A stretch of 64,000 bases of DNA from the NCBI GenBank assembly GCA_002786025.1, contig NHNW01000006.1, forward strand, positions 620,001 through 684,000. The letters run 5' to 3'. This document shows, one piece after another, positions 32,580 to 43,591 of the stretch. The notes beneath the pieces were generated by a model. It was not told the DNA's origin. It did no database searches and was given only the letters and a program-made list of their open reading frames with translations. Every line of letters begins with the position of its first letter. The first letter of the stretch is position 1. Source of the stretch: Zasmidium citrigriseum. Lineage: Eukaryota > Ascomycota > Dothideomycetes > Mycosphaerellales > Mycosphaerellaceae. Made by a program: the position numbers and the translations under genes.

Positions 32580-33476
32580 TCACAAACCGGAATTTGCCTC
32601 TTCCTCTTGTTTCCACCGCCAAACACACCACTCAAAAGGCGCCACATCATCCCAACGATCCGGATCCGCATCCTTCTGCCCCTCCTCAATACACTCAAGC
32701 CCCAAGTCCTCAAACGACTGCCAAAGCTCCCGGATAATCTCAATATAGCTATGCCTCAACACATAGCACAAAATCAACCTCGCCTCCTTGGTCCTCGCCA
32801 GACACGTCGAGATGGTGTTAGTCAAAAGTACCGGATGGTCCTCCGCATAAACCGTATCCGCCGCCAAAATCACATTCGCCTTCCTGCTCTCCACATCGAT
32901 CACCTCCTTCCTCTCAACACCCTCCCTCTCCCCTCCATCCCCATACAAAACCAACTCCCCCGGCCTACTCCAATCCAACACCCCCACCTCAACCCTCCCA
33001 TTCCCCTCCCCAAACAACCCCCCATTAACGCCCACATTCGCCCTCAACCCCCTAACAAGCGGCTCCAAATCCGTAACCACAACCCTCAAACCCCAAACCG
33101 CCGCCGCCGAAATCCCCACAAGACTCGTTCCCGCCCCTAATTCCAAAACTTCAATTCCGTTATCATTGGCTTCGGTGGCTTTGATAGCGTCGCTTTTCCA
33201 TCGATAGAGTTGATTCGCGAGGATGTAACTGCTGCCCCAGGTCGCGAGGCCGAGATTTTCGGCGACGAGGCCGGGGGTTTCGCTTATGTGGACCGTGATT
33301 TGGGTGCCGGGGGAGTCGGATTGGATTTGGAAGGAGCGGAGTGGTGGGTTCATTTTGGGTGTTTTGTTTTTGGTTTTGGTGCCGGGGGTTTTGGAAGGAG
33401 AAAGCAAAGTTTCATGTGAAGAGCAGATCTTGGCGGAGGTGGGTCCGGGCGGAAGGTGATTGGCTGGAGAGGACAT
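32580..33476 (-). CDS. METTL21-type (Methyltransf_16) lysine methyltransferase
   Basis: A single 298-codon exon starting at the ATG at 33476. The SAM-binding motif I is VLELGAGTSLVGISAA, the post-I acidic loop is VVVTDLEPL, and the family motif after strand 4 is VILAADTVYAEDHPVL, equivalent to the DxxY signature of METTL21/Methyltransf_16 enzymes. N-terminal to it lies GLATWGSSYILANQLYRW, equivalent to the usual W-x-(S/A) helix before motif I. The C-terminal FEWCVWRW is also typical. Members methylate lysines on translation factors, chaperones and other proteins. The exact target cannot be predicted. The first ~40 residues are Ser/Pro/Lys-rich and probably disordered. Confidence 0.85.
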   Translation of the reverse strand: MSSPANHLPPGPTSAKICSSHETLLSPSKTPGTKTKNKTPKMNPPLRSFQIQSDSPGTQITVHISETPGLVAENLGLATWGSSYILANQLYRWKSDAIKATEANDNGIEVLELGAGTSLVGISAAAVWGLRVVVTDLEPLVRGLRANVGVNGGLFGEGNGRVEVGVLDWSRPGELVLYGDGGEREGVERKEVIDVESRKANVILAADTVYAEDHPVLLTNTISTCLARTKEARLILCYVLRHSYIEIIRELWQSFEDLGLECIEEGQKDADPDRWDDVAPFEWCVWRWKQEEEANSGL

Positions 33477-33594
33477 CACTTCATCGAGAGCAAAAGGAAG
33501 ACAGGCAGAAAATATTCAAAGCAATTCATCATACAGTAACAGATCGCTATCCATATTTTTAATCCAGACACCAAACACCACGCTCTCCGCCTTT

Positions 33595-36500
33595 CTAAAC
33601 CCTTCCCCTCGAACTAACACTACTCCCCCTAACAACACACTCCCAACTCCAAACATTCCCCTCTTCATCCCCAGTATACACACTCTTCGCCACCGGTAGT
33701 ACACTCGTGATACCCACTGCTCCATCCCCAGAGACCATCCTCTTCACCAACAACAAGTGCCACTCTCCATCCCTCAAACTCGTCAAGGTCCAGACATTCG
33801 TGACACCGTGCGCGTGGCCTGTGAAAATCAATTCTCGCTCCAGATACTCACTCCCTGCCCCTTCGTAGAAAGCGCAGCAGAGTATGTCTTCATCGTCGCG
33901 GTCGCAGAGCTTTTGCTTGACGAGAAGGTGCCCGTTGAGGGTGTACAGCAGAGCGTAGGGACCGCGGCAGAGGAGGATGTGGCCGCTGACGTTGCTGATT
34001 CGGGCGGCTTGGATTGGAGGCTCGCCCGTCGGAAGCAGAACGCGAATGCAGTCATGTCTATTCAGGCCCCATACGAGGGCCTGCCCGTCTGCTGAAGCTG
34101 AGACGAGCGTCGAGAAGACCCGGCTCGCTGCGAGCACGGTCACTGCTGTTCTATGGCCGAACAAGTAGGCCTTCGATTGGATCTCGATCAGATTCCTGGT
34201 TGCGATGACTTTCCACACTCCAATCGTACAGTCTTGTCCAGCGGTGATCAACGTCTTGCTATCGCCAAATGTGGCGGTAGTGATCGGGCCAACGTGAGTA
34301 TTCTCGTACAGCCCAAGCAGTCGCTTCGAGTGATTTGAAAAGAAGCGAATGCTGTTGTCTGCAAACCCCCATTGAATAAAACGATCGCAATCCGGCAGCA
34401 TATTGAGCTTGTATGGTCCACTTGCCAATAATCGGGTATGTGTCGGCGAGAACGTCAGATCTGCGACCTTCTCTCCAATCCGCAGAAGCGTGTCCGGCAA
34501 TCTCGTGAGCGTTTCGGCAAGCGTGTCCAACTTCTGCTCAGCTTGCCTGTCCACCTCGCGATATGGATGAGGCTTGCTGAAAACCTGGTGCGGAGTCTGT
34601 CCAAACGAGTGAATGATACCAATCGTAGCCAAGCGTTCGACTTGATCATCGATCTTGTCCAAATCTTTTGCCCCGCCATAAGACAAGTGCTGGAAAACAT
34701 TCGTAGCTTCAATGGCAGCTTCTCCACGTTGCTTGAAGCCAAAAACTAGATCGATCCAATCGTGAAGATGCTCACTGACATAGCGACTTTCCAAGGCCTC
34801 GCGATGCTTGGTGATAAAGATCTGAGGATCTCCTTTCGCCCACTTCGGCAAGTGTACATCATCGACAAGCGCTCCACTGACCTGCTTCGCGCCAAAGTCG
34901 TACTTATTGATATTGACGAGAAACTCAGGGAGGTAGAAGAACTCTGGTGTGAGTTCGCGAACATCGCTCATGGTGTCTCTCGACGCAGACAGCCAAGCCT
35001 TCTCGATCGAGTCGAACAGTCTGTCAGCATGATCGAACGAACCACCTTGCAAGAGCAGATAAGACTGCACGAAGGGTTGAAGTCGGATGAGGAAAGAGCT
35101 GACAATCATGGCCGATGAGTAGTGAGTGCCGTAGTGGAATGAAGGTGACATGCCATCGCCCATCTCGGCAAACTGCTGGTATCGGTCCTTGTACTCAGCC
35201 TCTCTTGCTGGCGTCTGACAACCCATTGGTTTGGAGAAGTCTCGGAATGACTTTGGATCGTCCAAATCAAGCTCTTCACTGGAGTAGTCTGCCAGGACCC
35301 ACGGGAAGACCGGGTACTGCGTAAGATCGTTGAAGGTCCTTCCAGCCATGGTGTTGATGAGCATGAGGTACTGGAAGTTGGACATCTCCCCACGCTGCCA
35401 TTTCTTGGTTGCTGTGTTCGCGGGGCCAGAGTTGAAGAGGCTGCCGAATTTCGAACCCAGGTTCTTCGGGGCATCCTCAGGGTTACGCAAAGTATCCAGT
35501 CGCCACGCATCTTCACTCGCCACTGATGTCGTGCTATGCACATGCGGTGCTCTGCTGACGATGGAACTGTACAGATCGTCGCGCACCTTCGAAGACATGC
35601 AAGTGAGGAGGTAGCTGCGTCCATCGGTGAAAAAGACCTCAATAGCAACATCGCGAAGCAGAAAGCGGCGTTTCGATACGCTGAGCACTTCCGACCATGT
35701 CCAGTGCCGAGTCTCTTGATCTCCAATACTGTGCTTGGTCCTGGTCGTGCCAACGTCTTTTCCAGATATCAGCTGCACGTAAGGGTCTCGTTCATCTTCC
35801 GGCGCCTGAGATACGCTGACGATCTCGCCGTCTGACCTCTGGAAGAAGTTGTCCTGCATGTATAGGCATTTCTGGCCAATTACAACCAAACCCTCACACG
35901 CCTCAAGACCGACGATACGAGACGTGTTGTACAGTCCCTGGACCATGTCTCCGTGCTGAAGGCTCGTCATGACCTTTCGATTCTTATCTTCGATGAGACC
36001 ATCTTCATCCTCCTTCGGATCATCAACGATCTCGAAGCCTCCCTCAAGCAGTTGGGAATTCGAGACAGAATCGCTTCGTGACCTTTGCTGTTCACCTTGC
36101 TCAGCTGATCCATCTGTGGCGGGCTGTAACGGTGTCATTGGTGTAGGCGTCATCGTCGGAGTGAGTTCGTCCGGCACGATTCTCGCGATTTGAGTGTTGA
36201 CAGCAAGACCATTCGGCACCCTTGTCGATGCCTTTCGCTTCGGCTGGAAGGTATCTTTGAGGTGGGTCGTATCAGGTATAATGCGCATACGCATACGATT
36301 CACAGCCTCTGTTTCGTCCAAGCGCCACTTTGGAGGCAGACTGGAAGGCGAAAGTCCACAGGGCTGGTGCAATATCTTCTCCATTGCCGCGAAAGCCGTA
36401 TAGAGCTGATTGACGCTCTCTTGATGATCCTGCATCCCTCTCTGTAGTTTCACACGCTCCTGTGCATGTACATTGGCGCGCCAGTGATTTGTAGAGACTT

Positions 36501-39500
36501 CGTATCTGTGGATGAAGTCATCGGCTGTAGTCTCTTCTGTATTCCATTGTCGCAACTTTTCCCGCCTTTTGTTCAGCCTGTTTTTGTTCGTCTCCTCTGC
36601 GCTACGATTCTCCATGTTGACAAAGTCATCCCAGGGCTTGCTCAAAGAGTTGTGGAAGACTGCGTCAAGGGTAGCTCTGTTCTGGTCCACCCACGCAAGG
36701 AAGTCGTCGTCATCCATTGATACCAGCTTCATGAAGCCAGTCGAGAGATGACGCTGCTCTGGACCCATGGTGTTGGTCAACATCGTTGCAGTCTCGGTGG
36801 GCTTTTGCACGAGCACCATCCTCCATAGTCGTGCGGCCGCCGATCTGACCGACTTCTTTTCCGAGACGAGCTTGTGATAGAGTAGATAGCAGATGAGCTT
36901 CGTGAAGAGCGTTTCCTGGTTCTCGGCAGCAAATAGAATCGTCTGCCAATATGTCATCTTGTTTAGGAAATCGCCCACGTGCTGCTCGTTGGCGTCTTCG
37001 TCAAGTTCTGCAAGTCTCCACAATGTTGCCTTGAGGAACACGACACGAATGGAGTTGGTCGATTGGCTGCACAGCCTGACCGATTTCACGGAAGAGATCC
37101 CGGGCTGCTGCAGATGCTCCAGGATTTCACCAGTGAAGTCGAGCAGTGGCTGAGCACCATCGATGAACCAGCCTTCTGAAACAGCTTCGGCCATGTGTTG
37201 AGTGTATCGTGCCAGGTTGGACAGGACTCTGGTCTCGACGAGGAGATTTTGATTGAGACGTAAGTGGCTTCCGAGTTGTGACAGAGCATTGACCAGGACA
37301 TACGACTCGAAGTACGCTTGATGCTCCCGGAAGCCAGGAGGTACCTTCAAGAAGAGCCCTATCCCGCTGAACTTGTCTTTGTAACAGACTTGGTCAATGA
37401 AGAGGCTGATTGCGAGCTCGAGAAGGCTCTCGACCAGAGAATTCGTGATGCTGATCTTCAAAGGCGCACTTGCCCTGGGAGCCATTGGAGCGTTGAACTG
37501 AGCGGGAGGTACATGCAGGCGATTGCCGTCGTCGTTGACCAGGACGAAAGAAGAGATGCGCTGTGGTGCCTGCACTCGGTTGGCTGCCATTGGCGAAGGC
37601 GTCCGTTTCCCCGTCTCCATTTTAAGACTGCGGACTGACGGCGGTCGTTCACCAAGCGAGTTGGAGTGTGGCCGCATCTTGACTTCCTCGCCTTTGAAAG
37701 AGAGGACATCAGATTGAAGCTCAGTGTCTGCCGCCAGTCTGTCGCAGCCAGTCAAGAGCGGGAACAGCACGAACAACAGCTCCTGGAGGTATCGAGAGCT
37801 GACAGCGAAGTCGCGAAAGGCGCTGCTGCGATCATACAACTCGCTTAAGAACTGGATGACCGTCTTCAAAACTTTTGCGTCTTCGCTGTCATTCTGGTCA
37901 TCCTTCGATACTTGTCGCAACCCAGCCTCCAGCATGGTGAACAATGTGGGCAGCATCTCAGGATTCGTGATGGCAATGGCGTCGTTAATACCGAGCATCT
38001 CCACAAGATGGAAAGCGGTGAACTCTTCAGATAGCCAGTCGAAGGGGATTGTTCGCCCAAAGAAGATTGCAAGGCAGAGTTGCCACACAGCCTTCGAGCG
38101 CCAGAATGGCTTCAGACGAGACTTGAGCGTGACGAAGCCACTACTCTTGTCGACGAACGAGGCCTTGAACTCGGGGCCAAGAGTCGTGATGGCTTTGCAG
38201 ATGATGCTGAGTGCGAGTTCAACAACACGGGTATCGCTTTCTGCTAGGATATGAAGTAGCCACCTGTTAGGCACGACACGACTAAATCTGCGCATAGCGG
38301 ACCCTGTCCGATCTTCGTTGATGCTTTCAGCGAGTAGCTTAAGCACAAGAAGTGCAAGTTCATATCGAGGAAGACCTGGCTCCTGAGGTTGTGTCGGTGC
38401 ACCACCGGGAGTTGATGGCCGCGAACCACGAGCGCCGCGTGCCCATGATCCCACTTTCTGGCGAAGACTGACAGTACTCGCCATGGTACGCACTGCTGTA
38501 GTAGGCATGGCTCGGCTATCGTGCAAACCAAATGCAACGAACATGGCCAGGTCGCGATAGAGCGATTGAGCGGAGTTGCCGTCCAGTAAAGCTTTGAGAG
38601 ATGTCATCAAGAGCCCAGCAGCGTCTTTGCCGATATCCTCTGACTTCAACGCCTCGATCAATTTCTTGACGACTCTCATGCGGACTAGTCGCCTCTGATT
38701 GAATGCGCCATTTCGGTTGCCACTCACGAAATGAGCGAATTGCGTGTAGTACAGCTTTTGAGTCTCGGAGTTGCATCTTCGCCAGGTATCGAAGTCGAGC
38801 AGTAGAATTCGGTAGGCCATTGGGTTCACCAACAGCGAGAACTCGGGGCGATCCTTGTCATATCCGACAAAGCCCAGCACGAGGTCCAGCAACTCTGCAG
38901 GTAACTTCTGTCGATCCTCAAAACCCAGCATCGACGAGGACTTCCTATGGGATGTTTGAGGCGAAGGCGTCTCAAAGGCAAGCTTCTCGCGGATGATCAT
39001 GGCGAACACGCCGAAGCCGTGGCCTTTCTCCATAGCTTCACTAGTGCGCCAGTTGTCTTTGATACAGTCGAAGGAGATCTGAACAGCCTGCAAGAAAGCC
39101 TCCTTGGTGCTTGCCGACTCCAAAAGCTGAAGGAAAACCGGGAGCGACCCACCAAGACCCCAGCTTGCATCGTCCAGTGGTCGTGGAACAACGATGATCG
39201 GATCACCAGCGACGATGCCAGCACCTCTCGTGCTGGCTATTGCCTCCCCGATGGTGCCCATTGCAGTGTTGACAGCAACGGCACTGGCTTTCTGGGACAG
39301 GTGCTGGTATTTCAAAAGACCTTTACTATCCAATTCGTATTTCGTGGCAGCTTCTTGCGTTGTGGAATCCGTGAAGTCAATGACGGAAACAGGAGAGATG
39401 CTCAGGAGTAAGCGTGACTCGGGCATCACGTCACTCCCGCGTCCTTCAGTGGCCACGACAATGTCTGATCGATCAGACTTGTCAGGATGTAGAATCTCAT

Positions 39501-41190
39501 TGTATCTGTTCAGCTCTGCAGACGCGCGATACGTCAAGAGAGGACCAAGGCAGTCTTGAAAGTTGCCTCGATACCGGGGACCCAATTGGTGCTGCACCGC
39601 AATGAATTCGTCTGTCAGCGGTGCCGCGTAGAGATGAGCACTTCCCAGAGACCATCGAGATGTCACAGCATCCGGAGCGACCGTAGTTGCCACGTTGCGA
39701 GGCGTCCCAAAGAAGGCCTGCACTGATCTTGGTCGACGAGGTCCAGTAGCAGGAGATGAGGTGGTGTTCGGTGCATCTGCATATTCCTCGGGCGACTCAG
39801 GATATATGCATCGTCGTTGCTCTGCAAATTGGCCATCGATGAACAACGAGGCCAGACTCTGAGCGGGATCGGCTGTATTCTTGCGATGGGTGAGAGCCAC
39901 ATGATACCATTTCGATGTTTCGAATCTCGTTAATTTGAAGCGCACGCTCGGATTTGGGGCGCGTATCGACGTTTGCAAAATCAGCTGATGGCTGTCTTTC
40001 TCGAGGTACATCAAGATGAAGCATTTTTGACTTGCATCGAAAGCCCCAAACAAAGTCGTATGTGTCTTGGAGTCGAATTCGTCGATTCGGATCCATGCCG
40101 AAAGAGTATACCCAAGAGGTGACGGAAAGCCTCGAGAGAGGCTAGAAAACTCTATAGAAGAGAACCCACATAACTTCAAATCGAACTGAAAGAAAGCCGG
40201 CTCTTTCGAAGTTTGAAGCAGGTTCAAAAGGTTCGTTCTGGCGGAGTCAGACTCATTGGCCTTTCTGAAGAGAAGGGCCGTGCCATCTAGGTCATTCAAT
40301 CCGTATCGTCCCAAGGCAAGCACAAGACTCTCCAACGGTGTGCGCCATGATTCTGGGAGGTCCGCGCCGAGCGAAACCCTCAGTACGTTTGAAAGGACGC
40401 CTATTTTCCAAAGATCGATTGCGTTGCGAACATTGTTCTGCACTGCTTCAACGATGATGCGGAAGACGTGTGCCGATAAAGAAACAACAGCTTCGGTGCG
40501 AACCTTGTCATCGAGCTCTAAACATTGGAGGGCCAATCGTAAAACATCTGCGCACGGGGTGGGATGCTGGATCGACACATTCCTGGGCTCGAGTTTCTCA
40601 TGTTGTGCAACTTCATTAGTAGGGCCTGCTGACAGGCTTGCTGATAAGTCTTCAAACCCATCCAGCCCAAGCGCGAAAGCCAAAAGCTTGTCATACAAAG
40701 CAGCGAGATCTTGTGCAACGGTCTCCGGCTGGCTCGTCTCTGTGATATCGCTGTGCGCGGAATCACAGACTCGGCGAAGAGCATTCCAGCCGTCGAGGTG
40801 GTTATGGAAGTACCGCTCATTGCCGTGATGGTCGTTCAGAGCGGCGGCGAGTAATCCAAGCAAATTTCTGATAAGACGCATGCAAGTAGCGATGTATTCT
40901 TCGCCATCATGCGGTGTGTCGCGCCGAAGTTTGAGTTCCTTGAAGAGATCCAGTACCCTTTCAAAGCCGCCGCCATGTCGGAATGTATCCTTCGAAGAGC
41001 CTTGGGAACCCAGGTCGAGCCGCAATTTCTCCGCAGTTTCTGATAGCCGGCGATATTCGTCAACTTGTGAAGTACCTGTCTGGGGGCAGAGATTTCGAAT
41101 GAGAGCAGCGGTGTCAGTAGCCTGTTCATCCGTATTCAACCCTCTGGAAGAGGACCTGAGGCGGCCGGGCTGGCGAACCCGCAAGGCCAT
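33595..41190 (-). CDS. BEACH-WD40 protein, fungal beige/LYST homolog
   Basis: An uninterrupted frame of 2,531 codons begins at an ATG at 41190. Approximate layout: armadillo-like helical N terminus; concanavalin-like domain at ~355-550 (PLGYTLSAWIRIDEFD, TSKWYHVALTHR); long helical middle; PH-BEACH at ~1755-1875 (CEGLVVIGQKCLYMQDNFF, RFLLRDVAIEVFFTDGRSYL); BEACH at ~1930-2205 (SNFQYLMLINTMAGRTFNDL, YPVFPWVLADYSSEEL, HYGTHYSSAMIVSSFLIRLQ, TPEFFYLPEFLVN, WIDLVFGFKQRGEAA); WD40 repeats at ~2255-2531. This order is that of LYST/Bph1-type BEACH proteins, which act on lysosome/vacuole-related membrane traffic and cell-wall delivery. A Ser/Thr/Pro-rich linker precedes the PH domain. The absence of introns over 7.6 kb is notable. 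The promoter region is shared with the divergent protease. Confidence 0.95.
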   Translation of the reverse strand: MALRVRQPGRLRSSSRGLNTDEQATDTAALIRNLCPQTGTSQVDEYRRLSETAEKLRLDLGSQGSSKDTFRHGGGFERVLDLFKELKLRRDTPHDGEEYIATCMRLIRNLLGLLAAALNDHHGNERYFHNHLDGWNALRRVCDSAHSDITETSQPETVAQDLAALYDKLLAFALGLDGFEDLSASLSAGPTNEVAQHEKLEPRNVSIQHPTPCADVLRLALQCLELDDKVRTEAVVSLSAHVFRIIVEAVQNNVRNAIDLWKIGVLSNVLRVSLGADLPESWRTPLESLVLALGRYGLNDLDGTALLFRKANESDSARTNLLNLLQTSKEPAFFQFDLKLCGFSSIEFSSLSRGFPSPLGYTLSAWIRIDEFDSKTHTTLFGAFDASQKCFILMYLEKDSHQLILQTSIRAPNPSVRFKLTRFETSKWYHVALTHRKNTADPAQSLASLFIDGQFAEQRRCIYPESPEEYADAPNTTSSPATGPRRPRSVQAFFGTPRNVATTVAPDAVTSRWSLGSAHLYAAPLTDEFIAVQHQLGPRYRGNFQDCLGPLLTYRASAELNRYNEILHPDKSDRSDIVVATEGRGSDVMPESRLLLSISPVSVIDFTDSTTQEAATKYELDSKGLLKYQHLSQKASAVAVNTAMGTIGEAIASTRGAGIVAGDPIIVVPRPLDDASWGLGGSLPVFLQLLESASTKEAFLQAVQISFDCIKDNWRTSEAMEKGHGFGVFAMIIREKLAFETPSPQTSHRKSSSMLGFEDRQKLPAELLDLVLGFVGYDKDRPEFSLLVNPMAYRILLLDFDTWRRCNSETQKLYYTQFAHFVSGNRNGAFNQRRLVRMRVVKKLIEALKSEDIGKDAAGLLMTSLKALLDGNSAQSLYRDLAMFVAFGLHDSRAMPTTAVRTMASTVSLRQKVGSWARGARGSRPSTPGGAPTQPQEPGLPRYELALLVLKLLAESINEDRTGSAMRRFSRVVPNRWLLHILAESDTRVVELALSIICKAITTLGPEFKASFVDKSSGFVTLKSRLKPFWRSKAVWQLCLAIFFGRTIPFDWLSEEFTAFHLVEMLGINDAIAITNPEMLPTLFTMLEAGLRQVSKDDQNDSEDAKVLKTVIQFLSELYDRSSAFRDFAVSSRYLQELLFVLFPLLTGCDRLAADTELQSDVLSFKGEEVKMRPHSNSLGERPPSVRSLKMETGKRTPSPMAANRVQAPQRISSFVLVNDDGNRLHVPPAQFNAPMAPRASAPLKISITNSLVESLLELAISLFIDQVCYKDKFSGIGLFLKVPPGFREHQAYFESYVLVNALSQLGSHLRLNQNLLVETRVLSNLARYTQHMAEAVSEGWFIDGAQPLLDFTGEILEHLQQPGISSVKSVRLCSQSTNSIRVVFLKATLWRLAELDEDANEQHVGDFLNKMTYWQTILFAAENQETLFTKLICYLLYHKLVSEKKSVRSAAARLWRMVLVQKPTETATMLTNTMGPEQRHLSTGFMKLVSMDDDDFLAWVDQNRATLDAVFHNSLSKPWDDFVNMENRSAEETNKNRLNKRREKLRQWNTEETTADDFIHRYEVSTNHWRANVHAQERVKLQRGMQDHQESVNQLYTAFAAMEKILHQPCGLSPSSLPPKWRLDETEAVNRMRMRIIPDTTHLKDTFQPKRKASTRVPNGLAVNTQIARIVPDELTPTMTPTPMTPLQPATDGSAEQGEQQRSRSDSVSNSQLLEGGFEIVDDPKEDEDGLIEDKNRKVMTSLQHGDMVQGLYNTSRIVGLEACEGLVVIGQKCLYMQDNFFQRSDGEIVSVSQAPEDERDPYVQLISGKDVGTTRTKHSIGDQETRHWTWSEVLSVSKRRFLLRDVAIEVFFTDGRSYLLTCMSSKVRDDLYSSIVSRAPHVHSTTSVASEDAWRLDTLRNPEDAPKNLGSKFGSLFNSGPANTATKKWQRGEMSNFQYLMLINTMAGRTFNDLTQYPVFPWVLADYSSEELDLDDPKSFRDFSKPMGCQTPAREAEYKDRYQQFAEMGDGMSPSFHYGTHYSSAMIVSSFLIRLQPFVQSYLLLQGGSFDHADRLFDSIEKAWLSASRDTMSDVRELTPEFFYLPEFLVNINKYDFGAKQVSGALVDDVHLPKWAKGDPQIFITKHREALESRYVSEHLHDWIDLVFGFKQRGEAAIEATNVFQHLSYGGAKDLDKIDDQVERLATIGIIHSFGQTPHQVFSKPHPYREVDRQAEQKLDTLAETLTRLPDTLLRIGEKVADLTFSPTHTRLLASGPYKLNMLPDCDRFIQWGFADNSIRFFSNHSKRLLGLYENTHVGPITTATFGDSKTLITAGQDCTIGVWKVIATRNLIEIQSKAYLFGHRTAVTVLAASRVFSTLVSASADGQALVWGLNRHDCIRVLLPTGEPPIQAARISNVSGHILLCRGPYALLYTLNGHLLVKQKLCDRDDEDILCCAFYEGAGSEYLERELIFTGHAHGVTNVWTLTSLRDGEWHLLLVKRMVSGDGAVGITSVLPVAKSVYTGDEEGNVWSWECVVRGSSVSSRGRV

Positions 41191-41993
41191 TCTGGTCGGC
41201 GTTGCTGAGCAGGACAGTGAGACACGTCGCGCTCATTCTGGGCTGGACGGCATGCGGACGCATAGATCCATCCAGCGCGAGGCAGTCCGTGTGATGGCAG
41301 ATCAAAGAACGATGGGCTTGGCCTGGTTTGCGCGGGAGGAAGGTCAGAGGGCTGACTGTTCGAGAAGCGACGTCTTGGCCGCGTCTATTTTGGGATATCC
41401 AGAGGAATTGGGCGGTATTGTCTGTTTGCGGGCGGTTTCCAACAGACAGTCAAGTGGTCGCAGAGAGTCCCACGCGGGATGGAGCAGGTCATCCAAGAGA
41501 CCAGCTGATGGATGTTTCGAACACAGGCGGCTCCAGCGTCCTGAGGGTGTGTGTGGCGCGCGTCCAGCAGCCGCGAATCAGCGATAAGGAAACAGCCCCA
41601 CTCTGGACCGCAAACAACGAGGCAAGAGCAAATGTAAGTGAATGTTGAGTCCAAGCCAGTCCAAACAGCCTTCCAAATCAGCGTATCGATCAATCTGCTT
41701 CACCCAGCTGCATCCAGTGTGAGTGAATGAGAGGGAGGCTGGTGTGGCGCTCGTGCACGTCCCCCAGACTGAGGCCAATCCTCGGGTGCTCCGCCAACGG
41801 CGGCGGCGTCATGCAACATGTGACGTGTGGAGAGCTCAGGCGGCAGCTGCCTCGTTATCAGCCAGCTCCCTCAACCCTCACGCGACTACTTCCCTCGCCT
41901 CACCACCTCCTTCCCTTCATCAACCTCTGCATCTCCCCATCCATTCCCATCCGATTGTAGCATCACCGGCGGACGCTGCAATCAATCGCAACC
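41191..41993. promoter_or_regulatory. Divergent promoter region of BEACH and cerevisin-like genes
   Basis: About 800 bp between outward-facing ATGs. The last ~100 bp before the protease ATG is strongly pyrimidine-rich (about 41875..41955), a feature of active fungal promoters. The 100-235 codon frames crossing it have no protein features. Confidence 0.45.
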
Positions 41994-43591
41994 ATGAAGT
42001 CCTTTGTCAGCCTGGCGCTGCCGCTGCTGGCCTCGGCCTCGCCCATGCTGAAGGAGACGTCCATCCACGGCGATGCGGCGCCCATCATGTCTGCCTCCAA
42101 CGCAAAGGAGATCCCCGACAGCTACATGATCAAGTTCAAGAAGCACGTCACCACAAATCTCGCCGCCGAGCACCACGACTGGGTCCAGGACCTCCACTTC
42201 AGCACCCAGCAGGCGAAGACGGAGCTCAAGAAGAGGTCGCAGACCCCATTGCTCGACGAGGTCTTCCACGGCCTCAAGCACACATACAACTTTGCCGGCA
42301 GCTTTATGGGCTACTCGGGTCACTTTGATGAGGATGTCATTGAGGAGATCCGTAGACATCCCGATGTGAGTCCACCCAAGCGCCCAGCCATCCATCACGC
42401 CATCACGGTGGCGGACATTGCAATCAGTCACTGACATTGGCTTGACAGGTCGAGCTTATCGAGAGAGATCAAGAAGTTCACACTCTCGAGACCGACGGCG
42501 AGCTCGAGAAGAACGCTCCATGGGGTCTGGCCCGTATAAGCCATCGGGACAGCTTATCTTTCGGTACCTTCAACAAGTACCTCTACGCCGAAGATGGTGG
42601 CGAGGGTGTTGATGTCTACATCATCGATACTGGAACCAACACTGAGCACGTCGACTTCGAGGGCCGCGCCTCGTGGGGCAAGACTATCCCAGCCGGCGAT
42701 GCTGACGAGGACGGAAATGGACACGGTACTCACTGCTCTGGAACTGTCGCCGGCAAGAAGTACGGCGTCGCCAAGAAGGCACACATCAAGGCCGTCAAGG
42801 TCCTGCGCTCCAACGGCTCTGGCTCCATGTCCGACGTCGTCAAGGGTGTCGAATACGCCGCCGAGTCCCACGCTGAGCAGGTCTCTATCGCTAAGAAGGG
42901 TAAGAGAAAGGGCTTCAAGGGCTCTGCTGCCAACATGAGCTTGGGTGGTGGCAAGTCTTCGCTCCTCGACCAGGCCGTCAACGCCGCTGTCGACGCCGGC
43001 ATCCACTTCGCCGTCGCCGCTGGCAACGACAACGCCGACTCCTGCAACTACTCCCCAGCTGCTGCTGAGAACGCCGTCACCGTCGGTGCCTCGACTCTCG
43101 CCGACGAGCGTGCTTACTTCTCCAACTACGGCAAGTGCAACGACATCTTCGCCCCAGGTCTCAACATCCAGTCCACCTGGATTGGCAGCAAGTACGCCGT
43201 CAACACCATCTCCGGTACCTCCATGGCCTCTCCTCACATTGCTGGTCTCCTTGCCTACATGCTGTCTCTTCAGCCATCCAAGGACTCCGCCTACGCCGTC
43301 GCCGACATCACTCCCAAGAAGCTGAAGGCCAACCTCATCTCCATCGGCACAGTTGGTGCACTCACCGATGTTCCAAGCAGCACCGACAACATCCTCGCCT
43401 GGAACGGCGGTGGCTCGTCCAACTACTCCTCCATCATCGACAAGGGTAGCTACAAGGTTGAGCAAAAGCCCACCGTCATCGAGAAGGTCGAGGAGTCCGC
43501 CAGCGAGATCGCTCACTCCGTCGAGGAGCTCGAGGAGAAACTCGAGAAGGACATTAAAGACTTCCTTGGCCAGATCAAGAGCGAGTTCTAA
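41994..43591 (+). CDS. Subtilisin-like serine protease, cerevisin/vacuolar protease B type
   Basis: Exons 41994..42365 and 42449..43591 with an 83-nt intron (phase 0) encode 504 residues. The signal peptide is MKSFVSLALPLLASASP. An inhibitor-I9-like propeptide follows (PDSYMIKFKKHVTTNLAAEH ... VELIERDQEV). The S8 catalytic triad is complete: Asp184 in VYIIDTGTN, His216 in GNGHGTHCSG and Ser382 in GTSMASPH. The oxyanion Asn lies in VAAGNDN. Processing would occur near KNAPWGLARISHR. The C-terminal extension ending EEKLEKDIKDFLGQIKSEF is like the fungal vacuolar Alp2/cerevisin group rather than the extracellular alkaline proteases. The family cleaves proteins in the vacuole and matures other hydrolases. 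The insertion HAEQVSIAKKGKRKGFKGS is a basic loop. Confidence 0.94.

Noticed and set aside
32607..33140. 177-codon plus-strand frame, Pro/His/Arg-rich
   Set aside because: Antisense of the METTL21-type methyltransferase coding sequence. The composition reflects codon bias of the real gene.
40880..41587. 235-codon plus-strand frame
   Set aside because: It is largely antisense to the BEACH gene N terminus, has Ser/Arg-rich shadow composition, and shows no motifs.
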